Origin: Nageia nagi
Taxonomy: Eukaryota > Pinophyta
Assembly: GCA_050084985.1 (NCBI GenBank)
Contig: JBITNC010000002.1
Location: forward strand, 7,688,001 to 7,752,000
Length of the DNA: 64,000 nt
Direction of reading: 5' to 3'
Shown: piece by piece, positions 11,721 through 22,520 of the stretch
Numbering within the stretch: the stretch's first letter is position 1
How the letters are laid out: every line of letters starts with the position of its first letter
The notes under the pieces: model-generated
Database searches by the model: none
What the model was told of the DNA's origin: nothing
The model's input: the letters and a program-made list of their open reading frames with translations, nothing else
Translations under genes and position numbers: made by a program

Positions 11721-12348
11721 TGATGGGGTATTTCATCTAGATGAAATTGAAATACCTATAGAATCTGAAGATGAGTGGGATATGACAATACACTTTGATG
11801 GTTCTCGATGTGAACAAGGTAGTGGAGCAGGTGTTGTATTTATAACCCTGCAAGGGATCCCTATACCGTATTCATTTAAATTAAAATTTCCTTGTACCAA
11901 TAATAATGCAGAATATGAAGCTTTGATATTAGCATTAAAAACTACTATTAAATTAAAACTTAAAAGAATTAAGATTATTGGAGATTCTTTACTCATCGTA
12001 AATCAAGTGAAAGGAATCTATCAATGTAAAGAACCTTTACTTCAAAAGTATAAAGCGTTAGTTGAGGAATTATTAAAATTCTTTGACCAATTTAGTATAG
12101 AAGCGACACCGAGATCATCTAATAGATTTGTAGATGTTATGGCTTCTATTGGATCTCTTATCCCAGAAGATCCTAAAAAATCTTCGATTCAAGTTGAAAT
12201 AATTCAATTGTCTCAATCATCATTACAACAAGAAGATGAAGAAAAAGATGTATTAAATATTGATGTAACTGATAAAGATAATTGGTACAAGGAATTGATG
12301 GATTTTTTAAAATTTGGAACTCTTCCTACAAACCTTAATAAATCATCA
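11721..12348 (+). pseudogene. Second, archaeal-type RNase H of A-plus
   Basis: A second RNase H follows the first: DMTIHFDGSRCEQGSGAGVV with the catalytic Asp at 11797-11799, then NNNAEYEALILAL, then IGDSLLIVNQVKG. The final helix region (RFVDVMASIGSLIP) keeps the Asp that normally sits in ADALA. This extra domain after the first RNase H is the hallmark of plant Tat/Ogre elements. The stretch ends with a linker to integrase at the TGA at 12349. All four acidic residues appear to be present. Confidence 0.88.
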
Positions 12349-13542
12349 TGACGAGCATTTAAAATTAAAGCAACTAAATATTGTTTGATAGGGGATATCT
12401 TGCATTGATGAAATTTCAACGGTATTCTACTCAGATGTCTTGAATGTAAGGATATTAAAAAGGCTATATCCTCCACTCATGATGGAATATGTGGAGGAAA
12501 TTTTAACGATGTTACGATTGTAAAATGATTAATTCGAATGGGGTATTATTGGCCTACTATGGAAAAAGATTATTGTGAATATGTTAAAAAGTATTTTAAA
12601 TGTCAATAATATGCACATTTATTCTCACAACCGTCTCAAGAACTATACCCTACACAATCACTTTGGCCATTCTCTAAATGGGCCTTAGATTTAATAGGAA
12701 AAATTACACCTACGTCTTCTGGTGGACACAAGTTCATCATTACAGCAACTGAATATTTTACTAAATGGGTAGAGGCTATTCCCATGACTTCCATCACTGG
12801 TGCACAAATTGCTAAATTTATAGAAAACTATATTATATGTAGATTCGACGTACCAAATCAATTAATTATGGATAATGGAAATAATTTTAAAAATAAGGAT
12901 GTAAAACATATGTGTGATAAGTATAAAATTAAACAAAGTTTTTCCACTCCATATTATCCACAAGGTAATGGACAGGCAGAGGCTACTAATAAAACTATTC
13001 GAAACATCTTAGCAAAAATGGTAAATGATTCTCATAGAGATTGGCATATACAAATACCAAAAGCTTTATGGGCTTATCGTACCAGTGTACACACTCCCAT
13101 TGGGGCAACACCATTCTCTTTAGTATATGGAACAGAAGCCATCCTACCCTTAGAACTTGAGATACCATCCCTTAGAGTAAATATAAGTGAGCAAAATTCT
13201 GACGAAGAAGCAAGACAGACTCGCTTAGATCAGTTATTGCTTTTAGATGAAAAATGCATTAATGCTTTAGAACATATGCGTGTTTATCAAAAGAGGATAA
13301 AATGAGCTTTTGATAAAAGGGCTTTAATTCGTGAGTTCAAAATAGATGATTTAGTTTTAAAATAAAATCAACAAACTTCACAAATAGAATGACAGCTTAG
13401 AGATAAGTTTGCTCAGAATTGGTTAGGACCATATATCATTAAGAAAAAATTTAGTAGAGGAACTTATCATCTATCAGACTTAGAAGGAAATGAAGAGCGT
13501 GAACCTATAAATATCATGCATCTTTGACCCTTCCATACATAA
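12349..13542 (+). pseudogene. Integrase of A-plus
   Basis: DDE integrase joining element DNA to the genome. The catalytic Asp codons are at 12688 and 12871 and Glu at 12979, with exactly 35 residues between the last two (DD35E). The zinc-binding N-terminus is damaged: one His is Asn (GGNFN) and the first Cys of the Cys pair is Tyr (KKYFKC). Stops are at 12349, 12406, 12409, 12526 (TGA), 12607 (TAA), 13303 (TGA), 13363 (TAA), 13390 (TGA) and 13525 (TGA). The GPYIIKKKF region near 13430 is the GPY/F-type tail. No chromodomain follows. The natural stop is probably TAA at 13540. Confidence 0.9.
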
Positions 13543-13623
13543 AAAAAAGAGTGTACATTAGTTTTCTTTCATTTTATTTTATTGTTAAAACAATAAATAA
13601 ATAAAAGTATTAATATTTGTCAA

Positions 13624-14640
13624 GTGTTAATGATTAAAATAGAAAGGATGAATCCGGAAAAGGAATCTGCTGAAGGTAGCTTCGTGCAACCACAAGTACG
13701 ATTTCCACTGCCCAGATACCCAGGTGATTTTGCATTAACATATTTAAAACATAAATTTGATTTGAATCTCTTAAACTATTTACAATTGACTATTGATGAG
13801 CAATATGAAAGAACATATCAAATGTTTTGTGGTAGGAATAATGGTTGGGAAGTCACTTTTTGTGGATATGAAGCCTGCATTAATTTAGACCCACAAATCT
13901 ATTTCGCCCATATGGAATGAATATCATAAGAAATAACAGCTTTTTGTCTACAATGGCCTTATGGAACACTGAGAATCAGCATAAGGTGTCAATTAACAGA
14001 GCCTTCACTCCTTTTAGCTAGGATGAAATGTGTTAAACAATTAACTAAAAACCTAGAATGGATGGATGAGCTTCTACCTTATTTACCTCATAAAAAGGTA
14101 ATTTATGACTTTTCAAATGCTTTTTTGGCTTTCCCTCCTAGAATGTCACAACAATACTATAGGCAAATTCACAGATTCTCTCGCATGCAAATGCAACACA
14201 TAATTCGGAAATGAAAGTTGGAAGAAAGGTAAGCTTGTCGTATTGTTGAAATTGCAACTATAAATCAAATAAGGGTTAGAAATGAGATTATCAAAAAATT
14301 ATCAAAAGAACATAAAGTGTGGAATAATGGGAATTATCTTCCTGGATTCGACAGTAGGTATGACAAAGATCTTGTTATGAAATTTATTCGTAACATTCCT
14401 ACTCTTTTATATTCAAACATCTTTTCCATGCCTATTGAAATTCAACAAAAATTGGCCTTGACGTTCTATGATGCACACGAATCTTACGATTGGGATGTCA
14501 AAATAAATGGATCTCAAGTTATTATTTGTATCGATGCATTTGAACTATGGTGTTCTCCTAATTCAGAATATGATTTAATGATATATTTCTATCTCCTATG
14601 GCCTACAAAAAAGCCTAAAATAATAGTTGATTGTACTTAA
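13624..14640 (+). pseudogene. Unknown sense ORF downstream of integrase (A-plus ORF3)
   Basis: After about 80 non-coding bases a new reading region of about 339 codons runs in one frame to TAA at 14638. Premature stops occur at 13918 (TGA), 13927 (TAA), 14212 (TGA) and 14227 (TAA). The likely start is ATG 13630 or 13648. The protein is soluble-looking and rich in aromatic residues (FPLPRYPGDFALTYLKH, PRMSQQYYRQIHRFSRMQMQ, YDWDVKINGSQVIICIDAFE). I see no signal peptide, membrane segment or family motif, which argues against an env-like role. No copy is seen in A-minus. Confidence 0.6.
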
Positions 14641-15150
14641 AATATGACTTTAAAATATAGAGAATGAATCATCTTAATCACATAGACTGTGACATCCGAA
14701 CACTTAGATTATTATGTTCTATAGATCTATCATAATCAAGTGGTATTGGATTTTAGTTTTTTGTTTAGTTCAATGCATTGCTCATATAATCCTGATGCAG
14801 TTCAAACTCGATTTGAACGCGTCATGAATAGATTCCCTAGAAAAAATTATAAAATCCTAAAAAATTAAAAATTTATAAAACCCTAAAAAATTTGAAAACT
14901 ATAAAATACATAAAAAATTATAAAATTATAAAATTTACCTAGATGGAAACATCTAGAGGTTACTTGGCAATTGGGTGCCCTGCCCTCATATGATGTGAAT
15001 ATATGTTGCATGTCATTGTAAAAGTGATTATCCAGTAAATGTGTAATGTGTGAAAAGGTCATTTTAGAATAATTTACTTGTTATCCCTACATTCACCTTA
15101 TCTTTTCTTTTATAAAGAAATGATATACCATAGATGATAGAAAAACATAA
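14641..15150 (+). other. AT-rich spacer, no gene seen
   Basis: Non-coding. Positions 14840-14940 are a low-complexity run built on CCTAAAAAATT and TATAAAA words. Nothing else is recognised. Confidence 0.6.
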
Positions 15151-15564
15151 AGTTTGTATTTGAAAGAAAATGCATAAACTCCAAACACTTACAACATTAA
15201 AAATTTTGAAGAGAATTTGAATGAAATTATTCTAAGAGATATTGAGAGTGAAATTTATGTGTCTATCCTATTATTTGCTCCATCTCGAACCAAAGAATCA
15301 TTTGATAGTAAAAAAAAAAAAAAGAGAGAAAGAATTGCTATCAATGATTCTTGGGTGATTACAATATCCTCTACCAGGGCTATGGATGCCTGACTAGCAG
15401 TAGAGCAAGGTTGTAGCGAGATCGAGGGGTTAATCCTCATCGGGGCTATGGACACCTGCCTGGCAATGAGGCATACCTTACGAGTGGTGATATGTCCATT
15501 TTGGTTAGCGACCTTCTTTCCTATGGACCTCTATATGTTTCATATGGATAGACTAGCTTATTAA
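15151..15564 (+). pseudogene. Conserved unknown sense ORF (A-plus ORF4)
   Basis: Reads to TAA at 15562 with stops at 15175 (TAA) and 15391 (TGA). It matches the 32975-33565 ORF of A-minus along its length: FDSKKKKKRERIAINDSW aligns with a Lys/Glu-rich stretch ending HINDSWVITISST, and FFPMDLYMFHMD aligns with FFPMDLCTFHMD. An internal duplication (AMDA.LAVEQGC, then AMDTCLAMRHT) lies at 15376-15480. The TGA after AMDA occurs at the same codon in both copies. No family is recognised. Conservation at protein level while the surroundings differ suggests it was translated. Confidence 0.55.
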
Positions 15565-15833
15565 TGTCTCTAAGATATTTCATCTCAAATGATCTAAGAA
15601 GGGAAATGAATCTCACCGCACACACTGGAGTTTATAGATTCTCTTATCAACATATAACAATATTGTTTGATATCATCTTAGGTTATTAGTTCTTGAAATA
15701 AAGAAAGATAAGGTAGATGATATGATAACTTGGTCGTTAATCTAAAATCACCTAATCTCTTGTCATAATTTGTATTTTGTTTATGTTTAGAACCATTTGT
15801 ATCATTTTGTTAAACTCATTCCTTTCGAGAATA

Positions 15834-16105
15834 CCATTACCTTTAAACATTATTAAAATATCTTTTCTTTGGAAAGGATAAGAATGATTATTTATTATTC
15901 CCCTGACCAAGATCAAGTTAATGTTCATATGCACCCATAAGTCACTAGTGTGTCATGTCGAGCCATTTTCACTATTATCCATTACCTTTGAACATTATTA
16001 AAATTGCTTTTCTTTGGAAAGGATAAGAATGATTATTTATTATTCCCCTGACCAAGATAAAGTTAATGTTCATATGCATCCATAAGTCACTTGTTTGTCA
16101 TGTCA
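15834..16105 (+). repeat. Direct repeat, period 145 bp
   Basis: The block beginning CCATTACCTTTAAACATTAT at 15834 recurs at 15979 with few changes, each copy about 120 bp and including CCCCTGACCAAGAT and CACCCATAAGTCAC or CATCCATAAGTCAC. Non-coding, in the 3' region of A-plus. Confidence 0.8.
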
Positions 16106-16640
16106 TTATGTCTATTGTAAAGTTACCAAGGGCAGAAAATGATGCATCTGATTCCATGAAAATATAATAAAAATATGTCCTCAAATAACTTAACTTATTA
16201 AAATTATGAATTAAATTCATTGTGCATTCATATTTATTAAATTACGTTTGAGATTGTTAACATCATCAAATTAATTTGTTGACATTTTATCATCACCTAG
16301 AAAATTATAAAAAGATAGCCTCAAAAGTATATATCATACATTACCTAATTACATCTACCATTAACATCCATTCATCATCAAGAAAGTAAAAGACAATCAT
16401 GATCACATCATACCTAGTTTATCATAAATCTATATATAGAATAAAAACTCACGCATCAAAATCATACAAGTACCGTAAATATCAAGGATCAATCCATCTA
16501 TATATGCATCACAACAGTCCATCAAAGAGTCCTCATAACATCATGAATCATACAATAAAACTACAAAGGTCCAATAACCTCATAAGCATATATAAAGATA
16601 ACATCATGAGAAAGGGTATCCTCAAGGACTGCCCCAACCA
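16106..16640. other. No gene recognised
   Basis: AT-rich 3' region between the direct repeat and the end of the antisense PMD gene. A readable plus-strand stretch at 16399-16656 has no family signature and is unlikely to be coding. Confidence 0.5.
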
Positions 16641-18623
16641 CTACCTGGTCTGCTAGGACTACTCGGTTGCCTCTACCATCTACTAGTCTCTCCGATATCC
16701 TGACCCGAAGGAGTAACACCTATGGATCCTATAGGACTACCCAGATGCTGAGCTCTATGCAACTCGAATGGACCAACCGCTAGATGCCCAAGGTGTACCA
16801 CTCCTGCTAGAAAGACCTCGTGACCTTTGAGTCCTACTTGGTGATCCAACCGTACCCCATACACTACTACCTATCTGATAGGCTAAGATGTCTATAGGTA
16901 TATAACTATCTGGAGGTATAGGATACTAAGCCCCCAAAGTAAAAGTTGGAACACATGTCAGCCATGACTATACTATACTACTATAAAAATCTTACTGCTA
17001 ATAAATACCATGATGGACAACTGAAGGAACACCTTCAAAAGTAGAGGTTGCTCCCAAATGATGAGCCTAAGCTCCCTGTGAATAGGAATGAGCCTCATCC
17101 CTCTCATGTTTGTACCTATATCACTCAACCTTGTATCTATACATACGTGAGTGGGCCTATGCCAGCTGGTGTCTCAGCTCATAAATGTCTCCTAGCAAAG
17201 TATCAATGCTAGGAACCTGTGTAGTAGGAGCCTCTTCGACTTTGTGTGCAACCTCTGGGGAAACTCTCCCCTCACCAACACCTATAGCCTCCACCTTAGG
17301 AGCTAACTCCTCAAGAGCATCCACCATGACCTCCTCTCCTGCAGCCTCTACTCCTGTAGGCTCCGTGCCTACCTCTCCCCCTCCTGCTACTGCACCCAAC
17401 TCTGCATCAACCTCGACATGTTGATGAACGCATTAACCCTCCAATCCACCCTCTAAGCCATAATCTCCCTCCTCCCACTAGACTTTGAATGCCTCAGACA
17501 CTCCTACATCATCCTTTCTGATATCATCCTCTAATGGTCCCTCCTCCTGAGTAGGATCAGGCTCTGCATAGACTAGTGGCTGTACACCCTCTACTGAAAT
17601 GGTGCCCTCACACTGATACGGTACTGCTGGGGTAGGCACATCTTGAACTAAATCGAACTGATAGTGCACCCACTCAAAATGAAAGTACTCCAAAAAATTC
17701 ACTTGATGACCACTTAGAACATGTGGCTACTAGATGCCAATAAGCTCAGCTATGAGCTCTCTCCACATAGGATACGAGTGGTAAGGTCTGAATCTCACTT
17801 GATTAAGAATCAAGTGACTAAGCATGTGGCGATAATAGCCCACATCTCGATGGACTCCATTTGAAGGGTGAATATAATAATCCTCATGCCATCTGACTAT
17901 ACCTACCACGTAATCCAAGTGGCTACCAAACCCCAGCATCGGTAATCCCGAAGGACAAGCCACAGCTATATGCTCATAGGCCCATGCCTACAAAGTGATA
18001 GTAACTGATAAAGAGGCCCTATGCCCCTATGAATAAAAGAATAGCTCTCTATAAATCTGAGCTAATAATGTGGGTGCCTAAGCATACACTGTACCATGCC
18101 GTATCATATCTACAATAATAGGTGATAACGACCACAGAAACCTCTCGCTGCCAGTATCAGGGAGAGCATAACACTATACCAAACCCATCAAGTATGAAAA
18201 ATAGATCATCCTCTACTGATCCTCCAACCAATATTGATAATATCTAATGCCACTTGAAATAATCTCAAAAATAATTGTGTCAACCCAAGCGGCTCCGTAT
18301 AGATAAGAGATATCAAGTAAAGCTCCTGTCCTATCCACCATAGGTAAAATTCTCTATCCATGTATAGGGAGTCTATATAATCTATGAATATCCTCTACTG
18401 TAATGGTCATCTCCCCTGTTGGAAGATGAAAAGTGTAGGTCACTGCATCCCACCTATCTAATAATGCAGCCAATAATGGATACTCCCAATGAATGTGGCC
18501 CATGTGCAGACCCACTCCAAAACCAATGGACCTGAAAAAGGCATGATCAGTTGGACTTAGAAAAGCTCTACCCTCCTACAGAATCAAGGGATATCTACCT
18601 CGAGGCTCAAAGATGTCTCGAAC

Positions 18624-18952
18624 CTGTATGATGTTAAAAAGTTTAGCTTATTAAAAAAAAATGGCATTTCATACTAAAATGCTAGTGTTTGTAAACTATA
18701 ACACTTGATCACTGGCATTCGCATTCTGAACGCCAGTGTTTCTATTAACCGCTTAGCTTAGGTCGGCGACCATGATGGAATCAAGAAAATTTTCACAAAA
18801 AACATAAATAAAAGCCTAATCTATAGATTTTATCTGATGGAAATGACTAAAATAATTTTTAAATGTTATTCATAGTCTCAATTTTGAGATTACATGGTTA
18901 AATTACAAGTTATAAATGAAAAATAGAAATTAAGGTTTTGTCAAAACCCTAC
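18624..18952 (-). other. Spliceosomal intron in the A-plus PMD gene
   Basis: Donor GAAGAG|GTAGGG at 18952, acceptor CATACAG|GTTCGAG ending at 18624, after a T-rich tract. The exon on each side is in the same phase (0). It contains one octamer cluster. The equivalent acceptors in B (42564) and E (63220) also enter the PMD frame in phase 0. Confidence 0.65.
18680..18769 (+). repeat. Phased octamer cluster inside the PMD intron
   Basis: Octamers at 18680 (TGCTAGTG), 18710 (CACTGGCA), 18731 (CGCCAGTG) and about 18762 (GTCGGCGA). Spacing is about 30, 21 and 31 bp, close to three, two and three helical turns. Confidence 0.55.
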
Positions 18953-19131
18953 CTCTTCTTGGATAGGTCAGGAACGTCCAGTAGAGCATCTACGTGGAGG
19001 CATGTTGATTGTGATGAATATCAACAACTAGAAATCAATGAAATAGCAATGGAAAATGGCCCTGGTAGATAATGAAAGGGACAGCTAAAAAGGAACAAAT
19101 GAGAAAAAGTCAAAACTTTTTCTTTTTCAAA

Positions 19132-19242
19132 CACCGGTGACCTAAATACGAACGTCGATGACCATTATCAAACATCGGTGACTTAAAGATGGATGCCGGT
19201 GACTGTCACTAAACATTGGTGACTAAAAATAAAATGTCATGT
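19132..19242 (+). repeat. Phased octamer cluster upstream of the PMD start
   Basis: Octamers begin at 19132 (CACCGGTG, a perfect palindrome), 19153, 19173, 19194 and 19214, with a weak one at 19235. Spacing is 21, 20, 21, 20 and 21 bp, and most are followed by AC. They lie upstream of the PMD start codon, so they could be promoter elements of that gene as well as of the element. Confidence 0.7.
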
Positions 19243-19696
19243 TTGTGAATAGGCATGAGAACATTAAAAAATTTTTAGGGTTAGCCTTAAATTGGTTAAG
19301 AAAATCAAAATGATAAAATGAGATGTATCATCATTACAGGAGATCATCTTGAAACCTCGTTCTTATGATGAAAGACAACACCCTCAAAACCTGTATACTA
19401 AAGGGGACTTATATGATACATGTGCACTTAGACATGTAGAATGACATAATAGAAATGTCATGCAACTGTCACACAAGCTTAACACATACTGAAAATAGTC
19501 ACTTCTAAGGTATATTAAAATTTGTTTTCTAAACTACATCAAATGTAAGATGAAAACACATTTTATCATAATTTGATTCCTCTAAGAAATTGAATCAAAA
19601 CTAATATCATAAAAGGGCAACAATAAATAGTCAAGTGACAAAGCTTCCCACTCTATATTTTTGAAATCATCAACTGTGCTCTCGGTTGATAATTTC

Positions 19697-19710
19697 AAAA
19701 AGGGGCAAAA
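19697..19710 (+). other. Polypurine tract of A-plus
   Basis: AAAAAGGGGCAAAA abuts the 3' LTR. A-minus has the matching AAAAAGGGGCAAAA at 29174-29187 on the minus strand. It would prime plus-strand DNA synthesis. Confidence 0.75.
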
Positions 19711-20543
19711 TGTAGACACGTAAAAATGTCCCTCTTTAACTAAGTAAACATTGAAATAATCATAACTCTTTATACAAGCCTCAAACAAGCTTGAAAACTC
19801 CATTATTGGATAGCTCTCATCGAACTCATGCTAAACAAGTTGTCATATAACCCCTTTTCAATAAAATTTGACTATTAGACAGTCATTTTTAATATTGTTA
19901 ACCAATCATCGGTGTTCACCTTGAATCGTCGGTGTTTTGATCTAGTCGCCGGCGTTCGCATTACAAATGTCGATGATTCTATAACAGCTGAACAAAAAAA
20001 TAAAAGGAAGCTGAAACAATTCATTCTTCCAAGATGATGTGGCTAGAGGGGGTCAGTTACGACCTACAGTGGCTTTTCACTTCCCCTTATCCGCATTGGA
20101 ACGTCTCACCTAAAATCTATAAATACAAGCTAATAGATCAATCTAAAAAAGATAATTGAACCCAAGTTTGAAGTAGGGTAATGCTGCTAAAATCTTGTGA
20201 GCTCATACCTTTTATTGTTTATGCTAGTTTCAATTTAATAGATTATCATACATAGATGCTTTGATGTTATTGTCTCTTGCATGTGTGTAGGATTTATAGG
20301 TTGTTCACATCAAGGAGAGAAGCAAGCAAATTCAAAAAACAATGAAGAACTAACATTCTTATTTTGGCAATGGCATTTGTAAAAAGTCCCTTCTAAGGGC
20401 ATATTGTAGTTTGAACTGAATATCAATATCAATTTGCAATAATAACATGTATATCTATTTCATATTATTTGAGGTTCAGTGAAGATTGAAGAATAATTTT
20501 ATTGTATGTTATTCTACATTCCAGCTCCATTTTTACTACAACA
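19711..20543 (+). repeat. 3' LTR of A-plus
   Basis: TGTAGACACG to ACTACAACA, 833 bp. TATA box at 20118-20125. Octamers at 19907, 19927, 19947 and 19968 (spacing 20, 20, 21) match those of the 5' LTR. Many of the LTR differences fall in or near these CG-rich octamers. Confidence 0.93.
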
Positions 20544-20548
20544 ACTAT

Positions 20549-21086
20549 GAAACTTTTAACACTACCTACTGATGTCACTATTCCTAGGGTCTGATTTTAG
20601 AATATCTTCTACTCTAATAATATCACTTCCTTTTATGTCCCAAAAATTGCTATACTTAGTGTATTTTTTCATCAAACCTATCTAGAAGCTTGCTTAAACA
20701 CTCTTCTTATAGATAAGTAAAGATAATATGTGCTAAGAAGCTACTAGCGTGTTGGGCTATGTACATATATACACTTGGGTTTCACTAGTAAAGTATTATC
20801 AAGCCACAATTTGGCTAGATATACCTATGAAAAGGAGATGTTAACAATAATTCATATGGTTCAACATTAGAGATCCTACCTCATTGGTTGATATTTCATC
20901 ATACACATAGATCACCATAATTTAAATTATTTTATCAAATAGTGTATTGCAACAACTAAACAATAAAAGTGGATGATCAAAATATTGGTATATGACTATG
21001 AAATAGTGTATCAAAAGATTTCAAAGAATGTTCTTATGTTTTCTCTTTCCCACAAATTTGAGGAACCTACAACACTTTAATAAATC
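20549..21086. other. Continuation of the D repeat region, no gene seen
   Basis: 20549-20650 resumes the 110-bp tandem repeat cut by A-plus. The rest is AT-rich and unrecognised. The far edge of the D LTR could not be placed. Confidence 0.55.
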
Positions 21087-22520
21087 TCACTACCAATTTC
21101 CTAATTGCAAGAACAACTAAAACATGAATGGATTCAAGATGATTCAATTCAAGCATTAATTCAACAACTTTAGACTAATGCTACTAGTAAACCAAATTTC
21201 TCTTGGCAAGATGAGTTTTATGTTTCAAATGCCGCATTGTATTTCCATCCACTTCTTCCTTTCAAGAAGAAATACTTAAAGAATTGCATGTTGCATCATC
21301 AACAGGAAACTCTAGGTTTCTCAAAACCTATTAAAGAGTGGCTTGATCTTTTTATTAGATTAAAGTTAAACAAGACATTAAGAAATTTATTATCAAATGT
21401 GATGTTTATCAATGGTTGAAAAATGAAATAGTTGGCACTCTTGGGTTACTTCAGCCCTTACCTATCCCAATCTACACTTGGAATGATATTTCAATGGAAT
21501 TCATTGAAGGTCTCTCCAAGTCTCAAGTTAAATCTATTATTCTATTGGTAGTTGATTGGTTATCTAAGTATGCACACTTTTTCTCTTTAGCATATTTGTT
21601 TAAAGCTATTAATGTGGCCCAACATTTTTTTTGATAGTGTTTTCAAGCTTCATGGTATGTTGTCTACCATAGTTAATGATCAATATCATATGTTCACTAG
21701 CTAATTCTAGAAAGAATTTTTCATGTTGCAGGGAACTTAACTCAAAATGAGATCAACCTATTACCATCAAACTCATGGATAATTTTAAATTTTTACTAAG
21801 TGCTTAGAAACCTATTTGCATTATTTTGCATCATCCCAACTATTTCATTAAGTAAAATGGCTTCCTTTGGTAGAATGATTGTATAACACTTCATACCATA
21901 TAGGTATTCAAATGACACCATATGAAGCACTAAATGGCTAAGCACCACCCATAGTGGCAACATATATCCTAGGTAGCACAAAGGTCCAAGAAGTTAATAT
22001 TGATTTACATACTCAAGAAGATATTCTTCATCTTCTTCAAGATAATTTGTAGATTTCTCAATACCGTATAAAGTAATAGGCTAATTAGAATCATGTGAAA
22101 TAGGAATTTTGAGAAGGTGATATGGTCTTAATATGTTTTCATCCATATAGATAGAAATTCTTGAAGATTAAGAGTTCTAAAAAACTAGCACCAAAATTTT
22201 ATGGCCCTTACAAAGTTCTCCAATGCATTAGACCTGCTACTTATAACTTGGAGTTACCAAGTTTCATCTTGTATTTCATGTTTGATGTCTAAAAGAGGTA
22301 TTAGGGTCACACGTTCAAATTTAATTAGAGTTATTGGAATTCATTAATGATGGCTCTAACAAGATTAAACTTGAAGAAGTTTTGGAAAAACATATCCTCA
22401 ACCTTGTTCATTGCACCATAACCCAAGTTTTGATTCAATGGTAAGGGCTAGCACCTAAAGATGTAACATGGAAAAAAGCACATGAGCTTCAGTAGGAGTT
22501 TCCAAATTTTTAGCTTTGAG
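21087..22520 (+). pseudogene. Chromovirus integrase and chromodomain remnant
   Basis: The 3' part of a Ty3/gypsy chromovirus pol, with several frameshifts and stops. The block at 21416-21634 reads GTLGLLQPLPIPIYTWNDIS, FIEGLSKSQ and VVDWLSKYAHF, the start of the integrase core. Later fragments match the core and GPY/F tail (KFYGPYKVLQ near 22200). At about 22425-22515 a chromodomain-like block reads VLIQW, GLAPKDVTWKKAHELQ, with stop codons. A chromodomain directs integration to marked chromatin. Unlike A-plus and C it has no second RNase H visible. Gag, protease and most of RT are missing. Confidence 0.8.

Larger units (their letters stand above)
16680..19003 (-). pseudogene. Antisense plant mobile domain (PMD) gene in A-plus
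   Basis: A PMD-type gene on the strand opposite to gag-pol. Exon 1 (19003-18953, 17 codons, MPPRRCSTGRS start) is followed by a 329-bp GT-AG intron. Exon 2 starts in phase 0 at 18623, and its frame then holds to about 16690 without a shift, some 640 codons with about 15 stops. The PMD signature is LLAALLDRWDAVTYTFHLPT, then EDIHRLYRLPIHG, with AWAYEHIAVACPSG further on. A Pro/Glu-rich acidic linker (17200-17700), a short heptad-like part (YELRHQLA) and a Ser/Arg/Gly-rich tail follow. PMD proteins such as Arabidopsis MAIN and MAIL1 act in transposon silencing and others are carried by transposons. Its role here is unknown. Confidence 0.82.
3025..20543 (+). mobile_element. Complete Ty3/gypsy Tat-like retrotransposon A-plus
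   Basis: A 17.5-kb element bounded by two LTRs of 832 and 833 bp (TGTAGACAC to GCAACA or ACAACA) and flanked by the identical 5-bp duplication ACTAT at 3020-3024 and 20544-20548. Inside, in order, are the primer site, leader, gag, protease, RT, RNase H, archaeal-type RNase H, integrase, two unknown sense ORFs, an antisense PMD gene and a polypurine tract. The second RNase H places it near the plant Tat/Ogre group. By eye the LTRs differ at 39 positions (about 4.7 percent), 31 of them transitions, so the insertion is not recent. All ORFs are interrupted. Confidence 0.93.

Noticed and set aside
13624-14640. Env-like gene after integrase in A-plus
   Set aside because: No signal peptide, no membrane anchor and no cleavage-site-like region are visible. 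Kept as an unknown ORF.
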